The notes under the pieces were generated by a model. It was not told the DNA's origin and searched no databases. It worked only from the letters and a program-made list of their open reading frames with translations. This document shows positions 55,402-64,000 of a stretch of DNA of 64,000 bases, one piece after another. This DNA comes from Flaviramulus basaltis (GTDB lineage: Bacteria; Bacteroidota; Bacteroidia; Flavobacteriales; Flavobacteriaceae): the NCBI RefSeq assembly GCF_900114265.1, contig NZ_FPKV01000001.1, forward strand, positions 1-64,000, read 5' to 3'. The number at the start of each line of letters is the position of its first letter. Position 1 is the first letter of the stretch. The translations under genes and the position numbers were made by a program.

Positions 55402-56031
55402 ATGTCAAATTATAACAATATGCAAATTGACTTTAAAGAGGATTATATTTTAGAAAACGAGTTTGTAAAATTGAGACCATTAGAATTATCAGATTACGAA
55501 CACCTGCTAGAGTATTCAATTAACCAACCAGAACTTTGGAAATATAATTCTGGTGGAGCAAATGGGGAAGAAAATCTAATAAAATACATATCAAATACTA
55601 TTGAACAACGTAAAAATGAAAATGAATATCCGTTTATAGTATTTGATAAGCTGAGAAATAAATTTGTAGGAAGCACTCGATTTTACAGATTCAGTCAGTT
55701 AAACAATACCGTTGATTTAGGTTATACTTGGTATGGAAAAGAAACACATGGAAATGGAATAAATAAAAATTGTAAATATCTAATGTTAGAATTTGCTTTT
55801 GAAAAAATGGATGTAGAAAGAGTGGGATTTGGTGCCAATAATTTAAATTACAGAAGTATAAATGCAATGAAAAGTATAGGATGTATCATTGAAGGAGTTT
55901 TGAGGAATTTTAGTCTAGATAATGATGGAAATAGAATTGATGCTATAATCTTAAGTATTTTAAAAATTGAATGGTTTGAGAATATTAAAGAAGATTTAAA
56001 GCTTAAAATAAAAAAGCACTCACAAAACTAA
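55402..56031 (+). CDS. GNAT acetyltransferase (RimJ/RimL type)
   Basis: A 209-residue N-acetyltransferase of the RimJ/RimL-like GNAT group: VKLRPLELSDYEHLLEYSINQPELWKY, LGYTWYGKETHGNGINKNCKYLMLEFAFEKMDVERVGFGANNLNYRSINAMKSIGC. The acetyl-CoA-binding loop is GKETHGNGIN. It sits between the sigma and FecR genes of locus 2, 27 bp after sigma, and is likely cotranscribed with sigma. Substrate unknown. Its place in the cassette suggests a late insertion. Confidence 0.88.
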   Translation: MSNYNNMQIDFKEDYILENEFVKLRPLELSDYEHLLEYSINQPELWKYNSGGANGEENLIKYISNTIEQRKNENEYPFIVFDKLRNKFVGSTRFYRFSQLNNTVDLGYTWYGKETHGNGINKNCKYLMLEFAFEKMDVERVGFGANNLNYRSINAMKSIGCIIEGVLRNFSLDNDGNRIDAIILSILKIEWFENIKEDLKLKIKKHSQN

Positions 56032-56050
56032 AATTTATTTTTTCAACCCA

Positions 56051-56083
56051 AGGGTAGGAAAAAAATAAACTTAACTGTTATAT
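56051..56083 (+). promoter_or_regulatory. ECF promoter, locus 2 (fecR-TonB receptor)
   Basis: AGGGTAGGAA (56051-56060) and CTGTTATAT (56075-56083), 14 bp between blocks, matching the lipoprotein B promoter in sequence and spacing. It lies after the acetyltransferase stop and 14 bp before the fecR ATG. Confidence 0.7.
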
Positions 56084-56097
56084 AGTTGTAAAGCATT

Positions 56098-56994
56098 ATG
56101 AAACGAGAAACTTTAATATCAAAATGGTTAGATAATAATCTAAATGATCAAGAACTTGAAGCGTTTAAAAACCTTGAAGACTATGATGATTTAGTAAAGT
56201 TAAACAACAATGTGCAAGCTTTTAAAGCAGACAATTACGATACTACCAAAGAACTAGAAAACGTATTATCTAAAATTAAAAGCAAAAAAGCACAATCATC
56301 ACATTGGATAAAACCTTTTATGCGTGTTGCTGCCCTACTTGCTATTTGTTTCAGCTTATATTATTATACAACTACTTTAGATACCACTATTAAAACGGAA
56401 TATGCTCAAAAAACAACTGTTGAACTTCCAGATGAATCAACAGTTTCTCTCAATGCTAAGTCGTTATTAGTTTTTAATAAAAAAGATTGGAAAAAAGAAC
56501 GCGATGTAGAACTTAATGGTGAAGCTTTTTTTAAAGTAGCCAAAGGGTCTTCATTTAATGTTATAACAAAATTAGGAACCGTAAAGGTTTATGGTACTCA
56601 ATTCAATGTAAAACAACGAGACAATTATTTTGAGGTTATTTGCTACGAAGGATTAGTTGGGGTTAGTTACAATTCTCAAGAAACAAAATTAAAACCTGGA
56701 GACAGTTTTTTAATTATTGATGGGAAAACAATTGCTAAAGAAAAAGAAAACCGCTCAACGCCTTCGTGGTTAAATAACGAAAGCACCTTTAAAAGTATGC
56801 CTTACAAAACCGTTATTGCAGAATTTGAAAGACAATACAACGTAGATATTACATTACTTGGCATCGATTCAACACAATTATTCACAGGTAGTTTTGCACA
56901 CGATAATTTAGATGTAGCATTAAAATCAATTACTCTACCTTTACATGTAACCTATAGTAAAACTAACAATACTATAACATTAAAGCGTGAATAA
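56098..56994 (+). CDS. FecR-family anti-sigma factor (locus 2)
   Basis: A 298-residue FecR: N-terminal cytoplasmic segment, one membrane helix (FMRVAALLAICFSLYYYTT), periplasmic domain with VELPDESTVSLNAKSLLVFNKKDW, LNGEAFFKVAKGSSF and VYGTQFNVKQRDNYFEVICYEG, and a C-terminal STN-like tail. It is close to the FecR at 29503. Overlaps the receptor gene by 8 bp. Confidence 0.93.
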   Translation: MKRETLISKWLDNNLNDQELEAFKNLEDYDDLVKLNNNVQAFKADNYDTTKELENVLSKIKSKKAQSSHWIKPFMRVAALLAICFSLYYYTTTLDTTIKTEYAQKTTVELPDESTVSLNAKSLLVFNKKDWKKERDVELNGEAFFKVAKGSSFNVITKLGTVKVYGTQFNVKQRDNYFEVICYEGLVGVSYNSQETKLKPGDSFLIIDGKTIAKEKENRSTPSWLNNESTFKSMPYKTVIAEFERQYNVDITLLGIDSTQLFTGSFAHDNLDVALKSITLPLHVTYSKTNNTITLKRE

Positions 56995-59305
56995 GAAAGA
57001 GCTACTTTCTATTATTATATCATTGTTTTTTTTGAATGTTGCACCACTAAAAGCACAAGAACTTCAAAAAGAAAAACAACCACTTATTAACGTTTTAAAA
57101 CTAATTGAAACTAAGTACAGTATTAGTTTTTCTTACGCAGATGAAACCATAAAAGACAAAACAAGCACGCTCCCAAATGATGATTTATCTTTAGAAGAAG
57201 CCTTAGCGTTTCTTAAAGCTAAAACCAATTTAGACTTCGAATTATTAGACAATAGGTTTGTTGTTATTAAAAAACCTGAAATCAAAAAGACAAGTTATAA
57301 CATACAAAACCTAGAAGAAGTCATTATTACAAACTATTTAACTTCGGGTATTACAAAACTTAACGATGGTTCTATAACTATTAAACCTGAAATATTTGGC
57401 ATTTTACCCGGTTTAATTGAGCCCGATGTTTTACAAACCATTCAATCACTGCCAGGGGTTTTAAGTGCAGATGAAACGGTATCAAACATAAATGTGCGTG
57501 GTGGCACACATGACCAAAACTTAATTCTTTGGGATGGTATAAAAATGTATCAATCTGGTCACTTTTTCGGCTTAATCTCAGCATTCAATCCATATACCAC
57601 AAAGCGTGTAAGCGTTTATAAAAATGGCACGCGCGCAAAATATGGTGATGGTATTTCAAGTATTATTGACATGCAATTACCTGATGATATAGATAATGAA
57701 TTCAAAGCGGGTTTGGGTTTCAATTTAATTAATGCCGATGGTTTTGCTAAAATCCCTATTTCAAGTAAAACCGAATTGCAACTATCAACTCGTCGGTCTA
57801 TAACAGATTTAATAAACACCTCAACATACAACCAGTATTTTAAACGCATTTTTCAAGATTCAGATTTCACAAAACCGAAGAATAACACCAATTCCATTTC
57901 ACAGAATGAATCGTTTTATTTTTATGATGTTACTGCTAAATTTCTATATGATATTTCAGAAAAAGATAAACTTAGATTTCATTTTTTAAACGTAAAAAAC
58001 AATTTAAATTATGACGAGCAATCTACTATAAATGATAAAGACGAAGCTTTAAACAGTAAACTCACACAGCGTAATACAGCCATTGATTTTACTTACACCA
58101 GAAATTGGAATGATGATCTTTCAACAACATCACAAATTTATGTTTCTAATTACGATTTAGATGCCACTAATTTTGATATTCTAAACAATCAGCGCCTAAT
58201 TCAAGAAAATGAAGTTTACGATGGATCTGCAAAAATGGATATCAATTACAAACCAAATACACTAATTAAAATTAATGGTGGCTATCAATTTACAGAGGTT
58301 GGTATTAGCAATTTAGAAGATGTTAATAATCCTATTTTTAGAAGTTATATTAAAGAGGTTATTAGAAGCCATTCTATTTATGGTGAAACTAATTTTTTAT
58401 CAAATAATGCCAAAACCAGATTGAATTTAGGCGGACGATTAAACTACATTAAAAAATTTGATATGTTTTTTGCTGAACCTCGCTTGAGTTTTAGTCAACG
58501 TTTTTTAAATCATTTCAGATTTGAAGTTTTAGGTGAGTTTAAAAGTCAGACCACCTCACAAATTATAGACTTACAAAACGACTTTTTAGGTATCGAAAAA
58601 CGCCGCTGGGTGCTCTCTAACAATAATAATATTCCAGTCCTAAAAAGCAAACAGCTTTCAGCAGGAATTCATTTTAATAAAAATAAGTTGCTCGTAAGTG
58701 CCGAAGGTTACATTAAAAAAGCAGATGGTATTACAACACGAAGTCAAGGCTTTCAAAACCAATATCAATTTATAAATGCTATTGGTAGTTATAAAATAAA
58801 AGGTATTGATGTTTTGTTAAACAAACAATTTAACAATATTATTAGCAGTTGGATTTCCTATTCCTATAGCACCAATAATTATACTTTTAATGATTTAAAT
58901 AATGGTGAATCGTTTCCTAATAATGCCGATATACAACACGCCATAACCTTTGCAGGCACCTATACTAACAACAACATAAAATTGGCAATAGGTTTAAATT
59001 GGCATTCTGGAAAACCAACTACAGAACCTAGCGAAACTGATGACGCAGAGGATAGTGTTATAACTTACGAAAAACCTAATAGTAAAAATCTAGATGATTA
59101 CTTGCGTGCCGATTGTTCTGCAACTTATGCATTTAATATTTCTGATACTGCAAAAGCAACTATTGGTGCTTCGGTTTGGAATGTATTAAATAAAAGAAAT
59201 ATTATAAATACTTACTACACTTTAGACGATAATGATATGGTTAACAAAGTTGAAAACGAATCTCTTGGTATTACACCTAATGTGAGCTTTAGAGTTAATT
59301 TTTAA
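56987..59305 (+). CDS. TonB-dependent receptor with STN domain (ECF locus 2)
   Basis: A 772-residue outer-membrane receptor starting at GTG 56987. It has a signal peptide, then an STN domain (about 25-95, VLKLIETKYSISFSYADETI). The plug (about 125-225) contains GILPGLIEPDVLQTIQSLPGV and NINVRGGTHDQNLILWDGIKMY, and a barrel ending NVSFRVNF follows. It lacks the carboxypeptidase-regulatory domain found in the locus-1 receptor. The plug core is nearly identical to that of locus 1. Signals through its FecR and sigma partners; ligand unknown. Confidence 0.92.
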   Translation: MNKKELLSIIISLFFLNVAPLKAQELQKEKQPLINVLKLIETKYSISFSYADETIKDKTSTLPNDDLSLEEALAFLKAKTNLDFELLDNRFVVIKKPEIKKTSYNIQNLEEVIITNYLTSGITKLNDGSITIKPEIFGILPGLIEPDVLQTIQSLPGVLSADETVSNINVRGGTHDQNLILWDGIKMYQSGHFFGLISAFNPYTTKRVSVYKNGTRAKYGDGISSIIDMQLPDDIDNEFKAGLGFNLINADGFAKIPISSKTELQLSTRRSITDLINTSTYNQYFKRIFQDSDFTKPKNNTNSISQNESFYFYDVTAKFLYDISEKDKLRFHFLNVKNNLNYDEQSTINDKDEALNSKLTQRNTAIDFTYTRNWNDDLSTTSQIYVSNYDLDATNFDILNNQRLIQENEVYDGSAKMDINYKPNTLIKINGGYQFTEVGISNLEDVNNPIFRSYIKEVIRSHSIYGETNFLSNNAKTRLNLGGRLNYIKKFDMFFAEPRLSFSQRFLNHFRFEVLGEFKSQTTSQIIDLQNDFLGIEKRRWVLSNNNNIPVLKSKQLSAGIHFNKNKLLVSAEGYIKKADGITTRSQGFQNQYQFINAIGSYKIKGIDVLLNKQFNNIISSWISYSYSTNNYTFNDLNNGESFPNNADIQHAITFAGTYTNNNIKLAIGLNWHSGKPTTEPSETDDAEDSVITYEKPNSKNLDDYLRADCSATYAFNISDTAKATIGASVWNVLNKRNIINTYYTLDDNDMVNKVENESLGITPNVSFRVNF

Positions 59306-59341
59306 ACTTATTGTATATTTAGGCTTTTAAATAAAAACCCT

Positions 59342-60472
59342 ATGATATCTAAGCACACTTTAACAATAATTATTCTAATTTTCTCTTACACTTTTGGACA
59401 TGCACAATGGAAATTAATGGACAAAAATGCTACAAGAGAAACTAAAAAACTGTTTCATAGTTTAAAAAAAATCCAAAAAAAAGGAACCATTTTTGCTCAT
59501 CAACACGCAACAGAATATGGTCGGGGTTGGTCTGGTGATGATGATCGATCGGACGTAAAATCTGTTATTGGTACGCATCCTGGAATGATAGGTATAGATT
59601 TTCAAAATTTTACTGGTCCTAATGCTGAAGCTGATAAAGCTAGACTAAAAAAAATTGCTGAAGATGCATATAATCGTGGTGCTGTTATTACTGTTGCTTG
59701 GCATTTCTCTAATCCTGTTGGTCCCGGCGGATTTTATTGGCAAGATTCTATTTCCAAGCCTGTTGTAAATAAATTAATTCCTAATGGCGATGCTCATGAC
59801 AAATACAAAGACATTTTAGATGGTATTGCAGAATGGGCAAATAGTTGTAAAGGTGCCAATGGGGAATTAATTCCTATGATTTTTAGACCATATCATGAGT
59901 TTGATGGCGATTGGTTTTGGTGGGGAAGATCTCATTGTACCGTTGAAGAATTTAAAACCCTTTGGAAATTCACGGCTTCATACCTAAGAGATGAAAAAAA
60001 TGTACACAACTTTATTTGGGCATTTTCGCCGGATACTAAATTTAATACAGAAGAAGAATATTTAGAGCGTTATCCTGGTGATGAATGGGTAGATATGGTT
60101 GGTATGGATAATTATGCAGATTTAGGAAGAGACCAATATGATTTAGATACTGCCTATAAAAAATTAAAAATAGTTTCAGATTATGCCATAAAAAAGAAAA
60201 AGCTAGCTGCCTTTACAGAAACTGGTTTAGAGTCTATACCTAACACAACATGGTGGACAGGAACTTTATTAAACCTTATGAAGCGTGATGAATTGCGTTT
60301 ATCGTACGTACTTGTTTGGCGAAATGATAGTAGAAGTGACACACATTATTACGCACCTCATCCTGGACATAAAAGCGTGCCAGATTTTATAGAATTTTAT
60401 CAAGATAAATTCACTTGGTTTGAAGATGATTTAGCCAAGAAAAATATTTACAAGAAAAGAAAACATAAATAA
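59342..60472 (+). CDS. Glycoside hydrolase family 26 beta-mannanase
   Basis: A 376-residue secreted enzyme (signal peptide ending SYTFGHAQ). GH26 features are clear: AHQHATEYGRGW at the N-terminus of the barrel, VAWHFSNP, the acid/base Glu186 in FRPYHEFDGDWFWWG, and the nucleophile Glu293 in FTETGLES. It should cleave beta-1,4-mannan internally. It follows the locus-2 receptor by 36 bp on the same strand and may be cotranscribed, hinting at a mannan-related ligand; this is inference. Confidence 0.92.
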   Translation: MISKHTLTIIILIFSYTFGHAQWKLMDKNATRETKKLFHSLKKIQKKGTIFAHQHATEYGRGWSGDDDRSDVKSVIGTHPGMIGIDFQNFTGPNAEADKARLKKIAEDAYNRGAVITVAWHFSNPVGPGGFYWQDSISKPVVNKLIPNGDAHDKYKDILDGIAEWANSCKGANGELIPMIFRPYHEFDGDWFWWGRSHCTVEEFKTLWKFTASYLRDEKNVHNFIWAFSPDTKFNTEEEYLERYPGDEWVDMVGMDNYADLGRDQYDLDTAYKKLKIVSDYAIKKKKLAAFTETGLESIPNTTWWTGTLLNLMKRDELRLSYVLVWRNDSRSDTHYYAPHPGHKSVPDFIEFYQDKFTWFEDDLAKKNIYKKRKHK

Positions 60473-60516
60473 AAAGTAGTTTAAAAAAACTCATCTTAAA
60501 CTTATAACTTTACAAA

Positions 60517-60894
60517 GTGAATTTAAGAAGATTACATAAATGGTTTACATACATTGCATTATTAGCAGTTGTCTTGTCGTTTTCTGGCTTTACAAGCATT
60601 ATTACTAATTACCAAAAACCACAAACCGAACTTGTCCATAACACAAATTCCATTTATGACTCCTCAGCTAAACAATATAAAAGTTTACACAGTGTTTTAA
60701 CAAAAGTTAGTTTTAACCCGTACACTTTTTTTAGTTTTAAAAACCTTTTAAATAAACAACATCTAAACTTTAGTGTCAAGATAAAATCTCAAAAAGAAAA
60801 ATTTCTAGAATTCACAAATTACAATGATATTTTAGAACAAAATCTCATTGCAAAATCCCAAGCTCAAAATTCTAACCACATCTATATAAAGTAA
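60517..60894 (+). CDS. Small PepSY-TM-like membrane protein
   Basis: A 125-residue protein starting with GTG at 60517. The N-terminus LRRLHKWFTYIALLAVVLSFSGFTSII resembles the first helix of PepSY-TM proteins (RRLHRWLG...), then a Lys/Ser/Asn-rich exposed part without motifs. Much shorter than real PepSY-TM reductases, so either a fragment or a small separate protein. Confidence 0.5.
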   Translation: MNLRRLHKWFTYIALLAVVLSFSGFTSIITNYQKPQTELVHNTNSIYDSSAKQYKSLHSVLTKVSFNPYTFFSFKNLLNKQHLNFSVKIKSQKEKFLEFTNYNDILEQNLIAKSQAQNSNHIYIK

Positions 60895-60996
60895 CATCTT
60901 TTACTTGCTATCATTAATAGCGAATTAGATTATTATTCATTGCTAATTTGAATCTAGATAATTAGTTAGCAATGTCACTTCCTAATACTTTATAAA

Positions 60997-61176
60997 ATGA
61001 AAACTTTAAAAAAAGCATTAAGGCTTTTGGCTTTAGCATTTATTATTGCGCTTGCATCTGTTTTGCCTGTCCCTATAACTTTTTACAGAAAAGATAATTT
61101 ACCAAAATATACTATTGAACAAATTGACAAAAAAGAAAATGATGATGAAGACAAAGACATAAAAGAAATATTTTGA
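60997..61176 (+). CDS. Small membrane protein, 59 residues
   Basis: MKTLKKALRLLALAFIIALA followed by SVLPVPITFYRKDNLPKY and an acidic tail ENDDEDKDIKEIF. The layout is one hydrophobic N-terminal helix with a Pro-rich turn, then a charged tail. Codon use fits the neighbours. Same strand and near the preceding small protein. Function unknown. The rest of the 60895-61296 gap shows no other gene. Confidence 0.6.
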   Translation: MKTLKKALRLLALAFIIALASVLPVPITFYRKDNLPKYTIEQIDKKENDDEDKDIKEIF

Positions 61177-61296
61177 CAGTTAATTTTACTAACAACCTCA
61201 TTAATCTAAAACTGCTTAATTTAAGTTGTTTCTATTTAACATTGTAACAAAACCCATAAATCTATTACTAATAAATAAAGGTTACAATAAAACATC

Positions 61297-61743
61297 ATGT
61301 TCAATCAAATTACATATTTACTTTTTAAACTGAAACTTATTCAGCCATCTGAAAGTGCTATTTATTTTTGGACACAGTATGGACATGTTGAAAAATTAGA
61401 ATATGCATTAAGATTTGGGAACTACAAAACCAGAAAATTATCGGCTGAAGCTTTAGAAATTGCTGGTAAACCATCATCAATTCCAGTGCTTATTAATGCC
61501 ATGAATGATAAAGTACATAACGTTTCTATTGCTGCTTTAAATGCCTTAGAAAGCATAGCCGAATCTGACGAGCTTATACAAACTATTGTAAAAAAACGCT
61601 TTAAATGGATAAAGAAAATTCGTGAAAACAAAGCAAAATATGAGGCTAATAAAAACAAGAAATATAAAATTTACCGATGGGAACGTGCCAGTAAAAAATC
61701 GTTTGATCGTGTAAAAGAACAACTTAAAAAACCCATACACTAG
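61297..61743 (+). CDS. HEAT-repeat protein
   Basis: A 148-residue cytoplasmic protein with two or three HEAT-like helical repeats: LEYALRFGNYKTRKLSAEALEIAG, SIPVLINAMNDKVHNVSIAALNALESIA, then a strongly basic C-terminal helix (about 90-148, many Lys and Arg). Likely a protein-protein or nucleic-acid interaction module. No partner is evident. The repeat element at 61747 starts 4 bp after its stop. Confidence 0.75.
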   Translation: MFNQITYLLFKLKLIQPSESAIYFWTQYGHVEKLEYALRFGNYKTRKLSAEALEIAGKPSSIPVLINAMNDKVHNVSIAALNALESIAESDELIQTIVKKRFKWIKKIRENKAKYEANKNKKYKIYRWERASKKSFDRVKEQLKKPIH

Positions 61744-61746
61744 TTT

Positions 61747-61830
61747 GCGTTAGGGATTGTAGTGAAAATCCTTTTAGCGAGGCACGAACTAAAAGATTGC
61801 AACGAAAAGCCCGACCCTTGTGGTAACGCC
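61747..61830. repeat. Structured intergenic repeat, copy 2
   Basis: Begins GCGTTAGGGATTGTAGTG and ends TGTGGTAACGCC. It has complementary ends (GCGTTA/TAACGC), inner hairpin CTTTTAG/CTAAAAG and core AAAAGCCCGACCC. It matches the element at 192-274 in length (84 against 83) and orientation. It lies between the stop codons of convergent genes, 4 and 13 bp away. Confidence 0.7.
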
Positions 61831-61842
61831 CAAATTATTTTA

Positions 61843-63456
61843 CTAAAACTTATACTCTGATAATGCTTTAGGAAATTTTTCTGGGTTTTCGGCTAAATGG
61901 TAACGTGGGTCGTCAATATCTTCTACTATAACTTCTCTAAACTTAGGGCTTGCTTTGTATAAAAGCACTTTACAATCTTCGCTTAAGTGTTTTAGTTTTA
62001 TTGTTTTGCCTTCTGCTTCGTACTTATTAACTAAGCTAAAAATAGCTTCTAATGCAGAATGGTCACTTACACGAGATTCTACAAAATCTATTTCAACATT
62101 TTCTGGATCATTTTTCACATCAAACTTATCGTTGAAAGCTATAATTGAACCGAAAAATAATGGTCCCCAAATTTCGTATACTTTAGTGCCATCTTCTCGC
62201 ATGCGCTTGCGTGCACGAATACGTTTTGCGTTTTCCCAAGAAAACACCAAAGCACTAATAATTACACCTGCAATTACAGCTATTGCTAAATCGAAAATAA
62301 CGGTTAATGCAGAGACTGCTATTAAAACAATAACATCACTTAATGGGATTTTATTTAAAATTCTGAAACTACTCCAAGCAAACGTACCAATAACCACCAT
62401 AAACATAACGCCTACTAATGCAGCTATTGGAACTTGCTCAATAAGTCCGGAAGCAAATAATATGAAGATTAATAACATTACTGCAGCAACAATACCTGAT
62501 AATCTTCCGCGTCCTCCTCCTTTAATATTAATTAATGATTGACCAATCATGGCACAACCACCCATACCTCCAAAAAATCCAGTTATTATATTAGCACCAC
62601 CTTGTGCCATACATTCTCTATTAGTATCTCCTCTGGTTTCGGTTAATTCATCAACTAAATTTAATGTCATTAACGATTCTATTAAACCTATGGCAGCAAG
62701 AATTAATGCATATGGCCCAATAAATACCAATGTTTGCATATTAAATGGTACTTTACTAAAAATATCTGTTTGAAATTGTGGCAAACCTCCTTTTAAACCT
62801 TCACCACCTCCATCGCGAATAAAACTTCCAACGGTTGCAACATCTAAATTTCCAAAAATAACAATAGCTGAAACTACTAAAATAGCTACTAAAGCTTCAG
62901 GTAATTTTTTAGTAAGTTTAGGTAACCCAAACATAATAGCCATGGTTAACAAAACTAAACCTAACATGATATATAGTTGTGAGCCTGTAAAAAAATCACC
63001 ATTAGCATCTTTAAACATGCCTAATTGTGATAAGAAAATCACTATAGCTAAACCATTTACAAAACCCATCATAACAGGATGAGGAATAAGTCTTACAAAC
63101 TTACCAAGTTTTAAAACACCTGCTAGCATTTGTATAATACCCATTAAAATAACGGTTGCAAACAAATAATATAAACCTAATTGCTCACCTTCTATCCCCA
63201 TAGCATTTCCTTCGGCAACAAGACTTACCATAACTACTGCTAAAGCACCGGTTGCACCACTTATCATACCTGGGCGACCACCAAAAATTGAGGTTATTAA
63301 ACCAATCATGAATGCCGCATATAAACCCACTAAAGGATCTACACCAGCAACAAAAGCAAATGCAACAGCTTCTGGAACTAAAGCTAAAGCTACAGTAATT
63401 CCACTTAAAATATCGTTTTTAGCATTGGCTGCACGCTTTCTAATAAATTCAGTCAT
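61843..63456 (-). CDS. SulP-family anion transporter with STAS domain
   Basis: A 537-residue inner-membrane transporter of the SulP/SLC26 family (sulfate, bicarbonate or other anions). About twelve to fourteen membrane segments, starting ILSGITVALALVPEAVAFAFVAGVDPLVGLYAAF, with the Gly-rich FFGGMGGCAMIGQSLIN. A short C-terminal STAS-like domain spans about 435-520 (WGPLFFGSIIAFNDKF...VESRVSDHSALEAI). The substrate cannot be read from sequence; the STAS region is atypically short. Confidence 0.93.
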   Translation of the reverse strand: MTEFIRKRAANAKNDILSGITVALALVPEAVAFAFVAGVDPLVGLYAAFMIGLITSIFGGRPGMISGATGALAVVMVSLVAEGNAMGIEGEQLGLYYLFATVILMGIIQMLAGVLKLGKFVRLIPHPVMMGFVNGLAIVIFLSQLGMFKDANGDFFTGSQLYIMLGLVLLTMAIMFGLPKLTKKLPEALVAILVVSAIVIFGNLDVATVGSFIRDGGGEGLKGGLPQFQTDIFSKVPFNMQTLVFIGPYALILAAIGLIESLMTLNLVDELTETRGDTNRECMAQGGANIITGFFGGMGGCAMIGQSLINIKGGGRGRLSGIVAAVMLLIFILFASGLIEQVPIAALVGVMFMVVIGTFAWSSFRILNKIPLSDVIVLIAVSALTVIFDLAIAVIAGVIISALVFSWENAKRIRARKRMREDGTKVYEIWGPLFFGSIIAFNDKFDVKNDPENVEIDFVESRVSDHSALEAIFSLVNKYEAEGKTIKLKHLSEDCKVLLYKASPKFREVIVEDIDDPRYHLAENPEKFPKALSEYKF

Positions 63457-63553
63457 GATAATTTGTTTGAAAATGCAAATTTACGTTTAATATACTGCCT
63501 TGCAAGTGAAGTATTATAATTTGCTTTATATGGAAACTATAACGTTTGAAAAT

Positions 63554-63928
63554 TTATACATTAACCATTTTATTTAACCATACTAGAGCGTCTTCTCTTG
63601 CTCTAAAAAATCTTACATTCCAATTATTATCTTTATTTAAGCTTAATAAAGTTTCTGTAGACATTATTCCTGCATTTGATTCTACAAGCACACCCATTGC
63701 ATTAATTTTTTTAAAATTAACAATGCTTTTTTGGGCTTCATAAGTATAACTGTATGAATTAGTTTTATTTATCAAAAGAGAAAAAGGAGCGTCAAGATTT
63801 GTTAAAAGAAAGTCATGATATTCATCTACCATTACTTCATCCATTACAACACCATCATCTACAATAACTTCTGCTAAATCATTTTTTAAAATGGTAATAG
63901 TACCAAAAGATAGTTTATAACTTTTCAT
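63554..63928 (-). CDS. STAS/SpoIIAA-like hypothetical protein
   Basis: A 124-residue protein in the style of flavobacterial STAS-like (SpoIIAA-like) proteins: ITILKNDLAEVIVDDGVVMDEVMVDEYHDFLLTN then FSLLINKTNSYSYTYEAQKSIVNFKKINAMGVLVES and a C-terminal VRFFRAREDALVWLNK helix. Upstream of the SulP gene, same strand, 97 bp away. Family call is tentative; no function known. Nothing further is seen in 63929-64000. Confidence 0.6.
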   Translation of the reverse strand: MKSYKLSFGTITILKNDLAEVIVDDGVVMDEVMVDEYHDFLLTNLDAPFSLLINKTNSYSYTYEAQKSIVNFKKINAMGVLVESNAGIMSTETLLSLNKDNNWNVRFFRAREDALVWLNKMVNV

Positions 63929-64000
63929 GTAAAATTTAATTGTGAGAGAAAGATTAAATTACAAACAACTTCAAAGTAATTAATTTGAAAATAGCAATTG

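Noticed and set aside
61955-62542. Long open frame antisense to the SulP gene
   Set aside because: The SulP protein is clearly the coding strand; the antisense product is low-complexity (Ile, Thr, Asn, Pro) with no family features.

Overview
The window looks like chromosome of a gliding, AT-rich marine-type member of the Flavobacteriaceae (Bacteroidota). The support is gldB-gldC, a fused SecDF, a GatB-AspRS fusion, FecR/TonB-receptor loci, promoters of the TAnnTTTG type and very AT-rich intergenic DNA. I saw no rRNA, tRNA, CRISPR array, insertion sequence or prophage. Most of the window is housekeeping; the interest lies in its regulatory DNA.

Layout. 0.2-8 kb: outer-membrane porin, rnhB, a large lipoprotein, a GC-richer RNA-like element, a nucleoid-associated protein, and a divergent HxlR regulator/azoreductase pair. 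8-20.6 kb: NUDIX, pyrE, birA, rsfS-ftsH, a LUD protein, cdsA-psd-acyl-CoA-binding protein, gldBC, nadE, an atypical response regulator and dnaG. 20.8-25.7 kb: secDF, a SecD-like orphan and mdh. 25.8-33.7 kb: ECF sigma/FecR/TonB-receptor locus 1 with a modular lipoprotein, a metalloprotease lipoprotein and a His/Tyr-rich secreted protein. 33.8-41.4 kb: gyrB diverging from the gatC-gatA-gatB/aspS operon. 41.5-52.7 kb: mixed metabolic and RNA-processing genes (queE, HerA-like ATPase, YitT, rluF, folD, ffh). 53-61.2 kb: ECF locus 2 with a paralogous lipoprotein, a GH26 mannanase and small membrane proteins. 61.3-64 kb: HEAT-repeat protein, SulP transporter and a STAS-like protein.

Main discovery 1. 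The gat operon makes Asn-tRNA(Asn) by amidating Asp-tRNA(Asn). It starts with a 14-codon reading frame, 9 codons of which are Asn, followed by an intrinsic terminator with a competing antiterminator strand. It reads as a transcription attenuator sensing charged Asn-tRNA. The first structural gene, a divergent gatC, carries a second Asn-rich tract, and GatB is fused to AspRS.

Main discovery 2. Two unlinked paralogous ECF-sigma/FecR/TonB-receptor loci each control a paralogous lipoprotein built from duplicated cysteine-bounded modules plus one or three lipocalin-like units. Each locus has its own promoter signature: GTAGGGTAAA...GTCTTA at three sites, and AGGGTAGGAA...CTGTT at two sites, with exactly conserved spacing within each set.

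Other notable points are an 84-bp structured repeat next to gene ends (two copies), a DnaG without zinc ligands, a response regulator with Glu at the phospho-acceptor position, a terminator in the gyrB leader, and a frameshifted four-helix-bundle gene.
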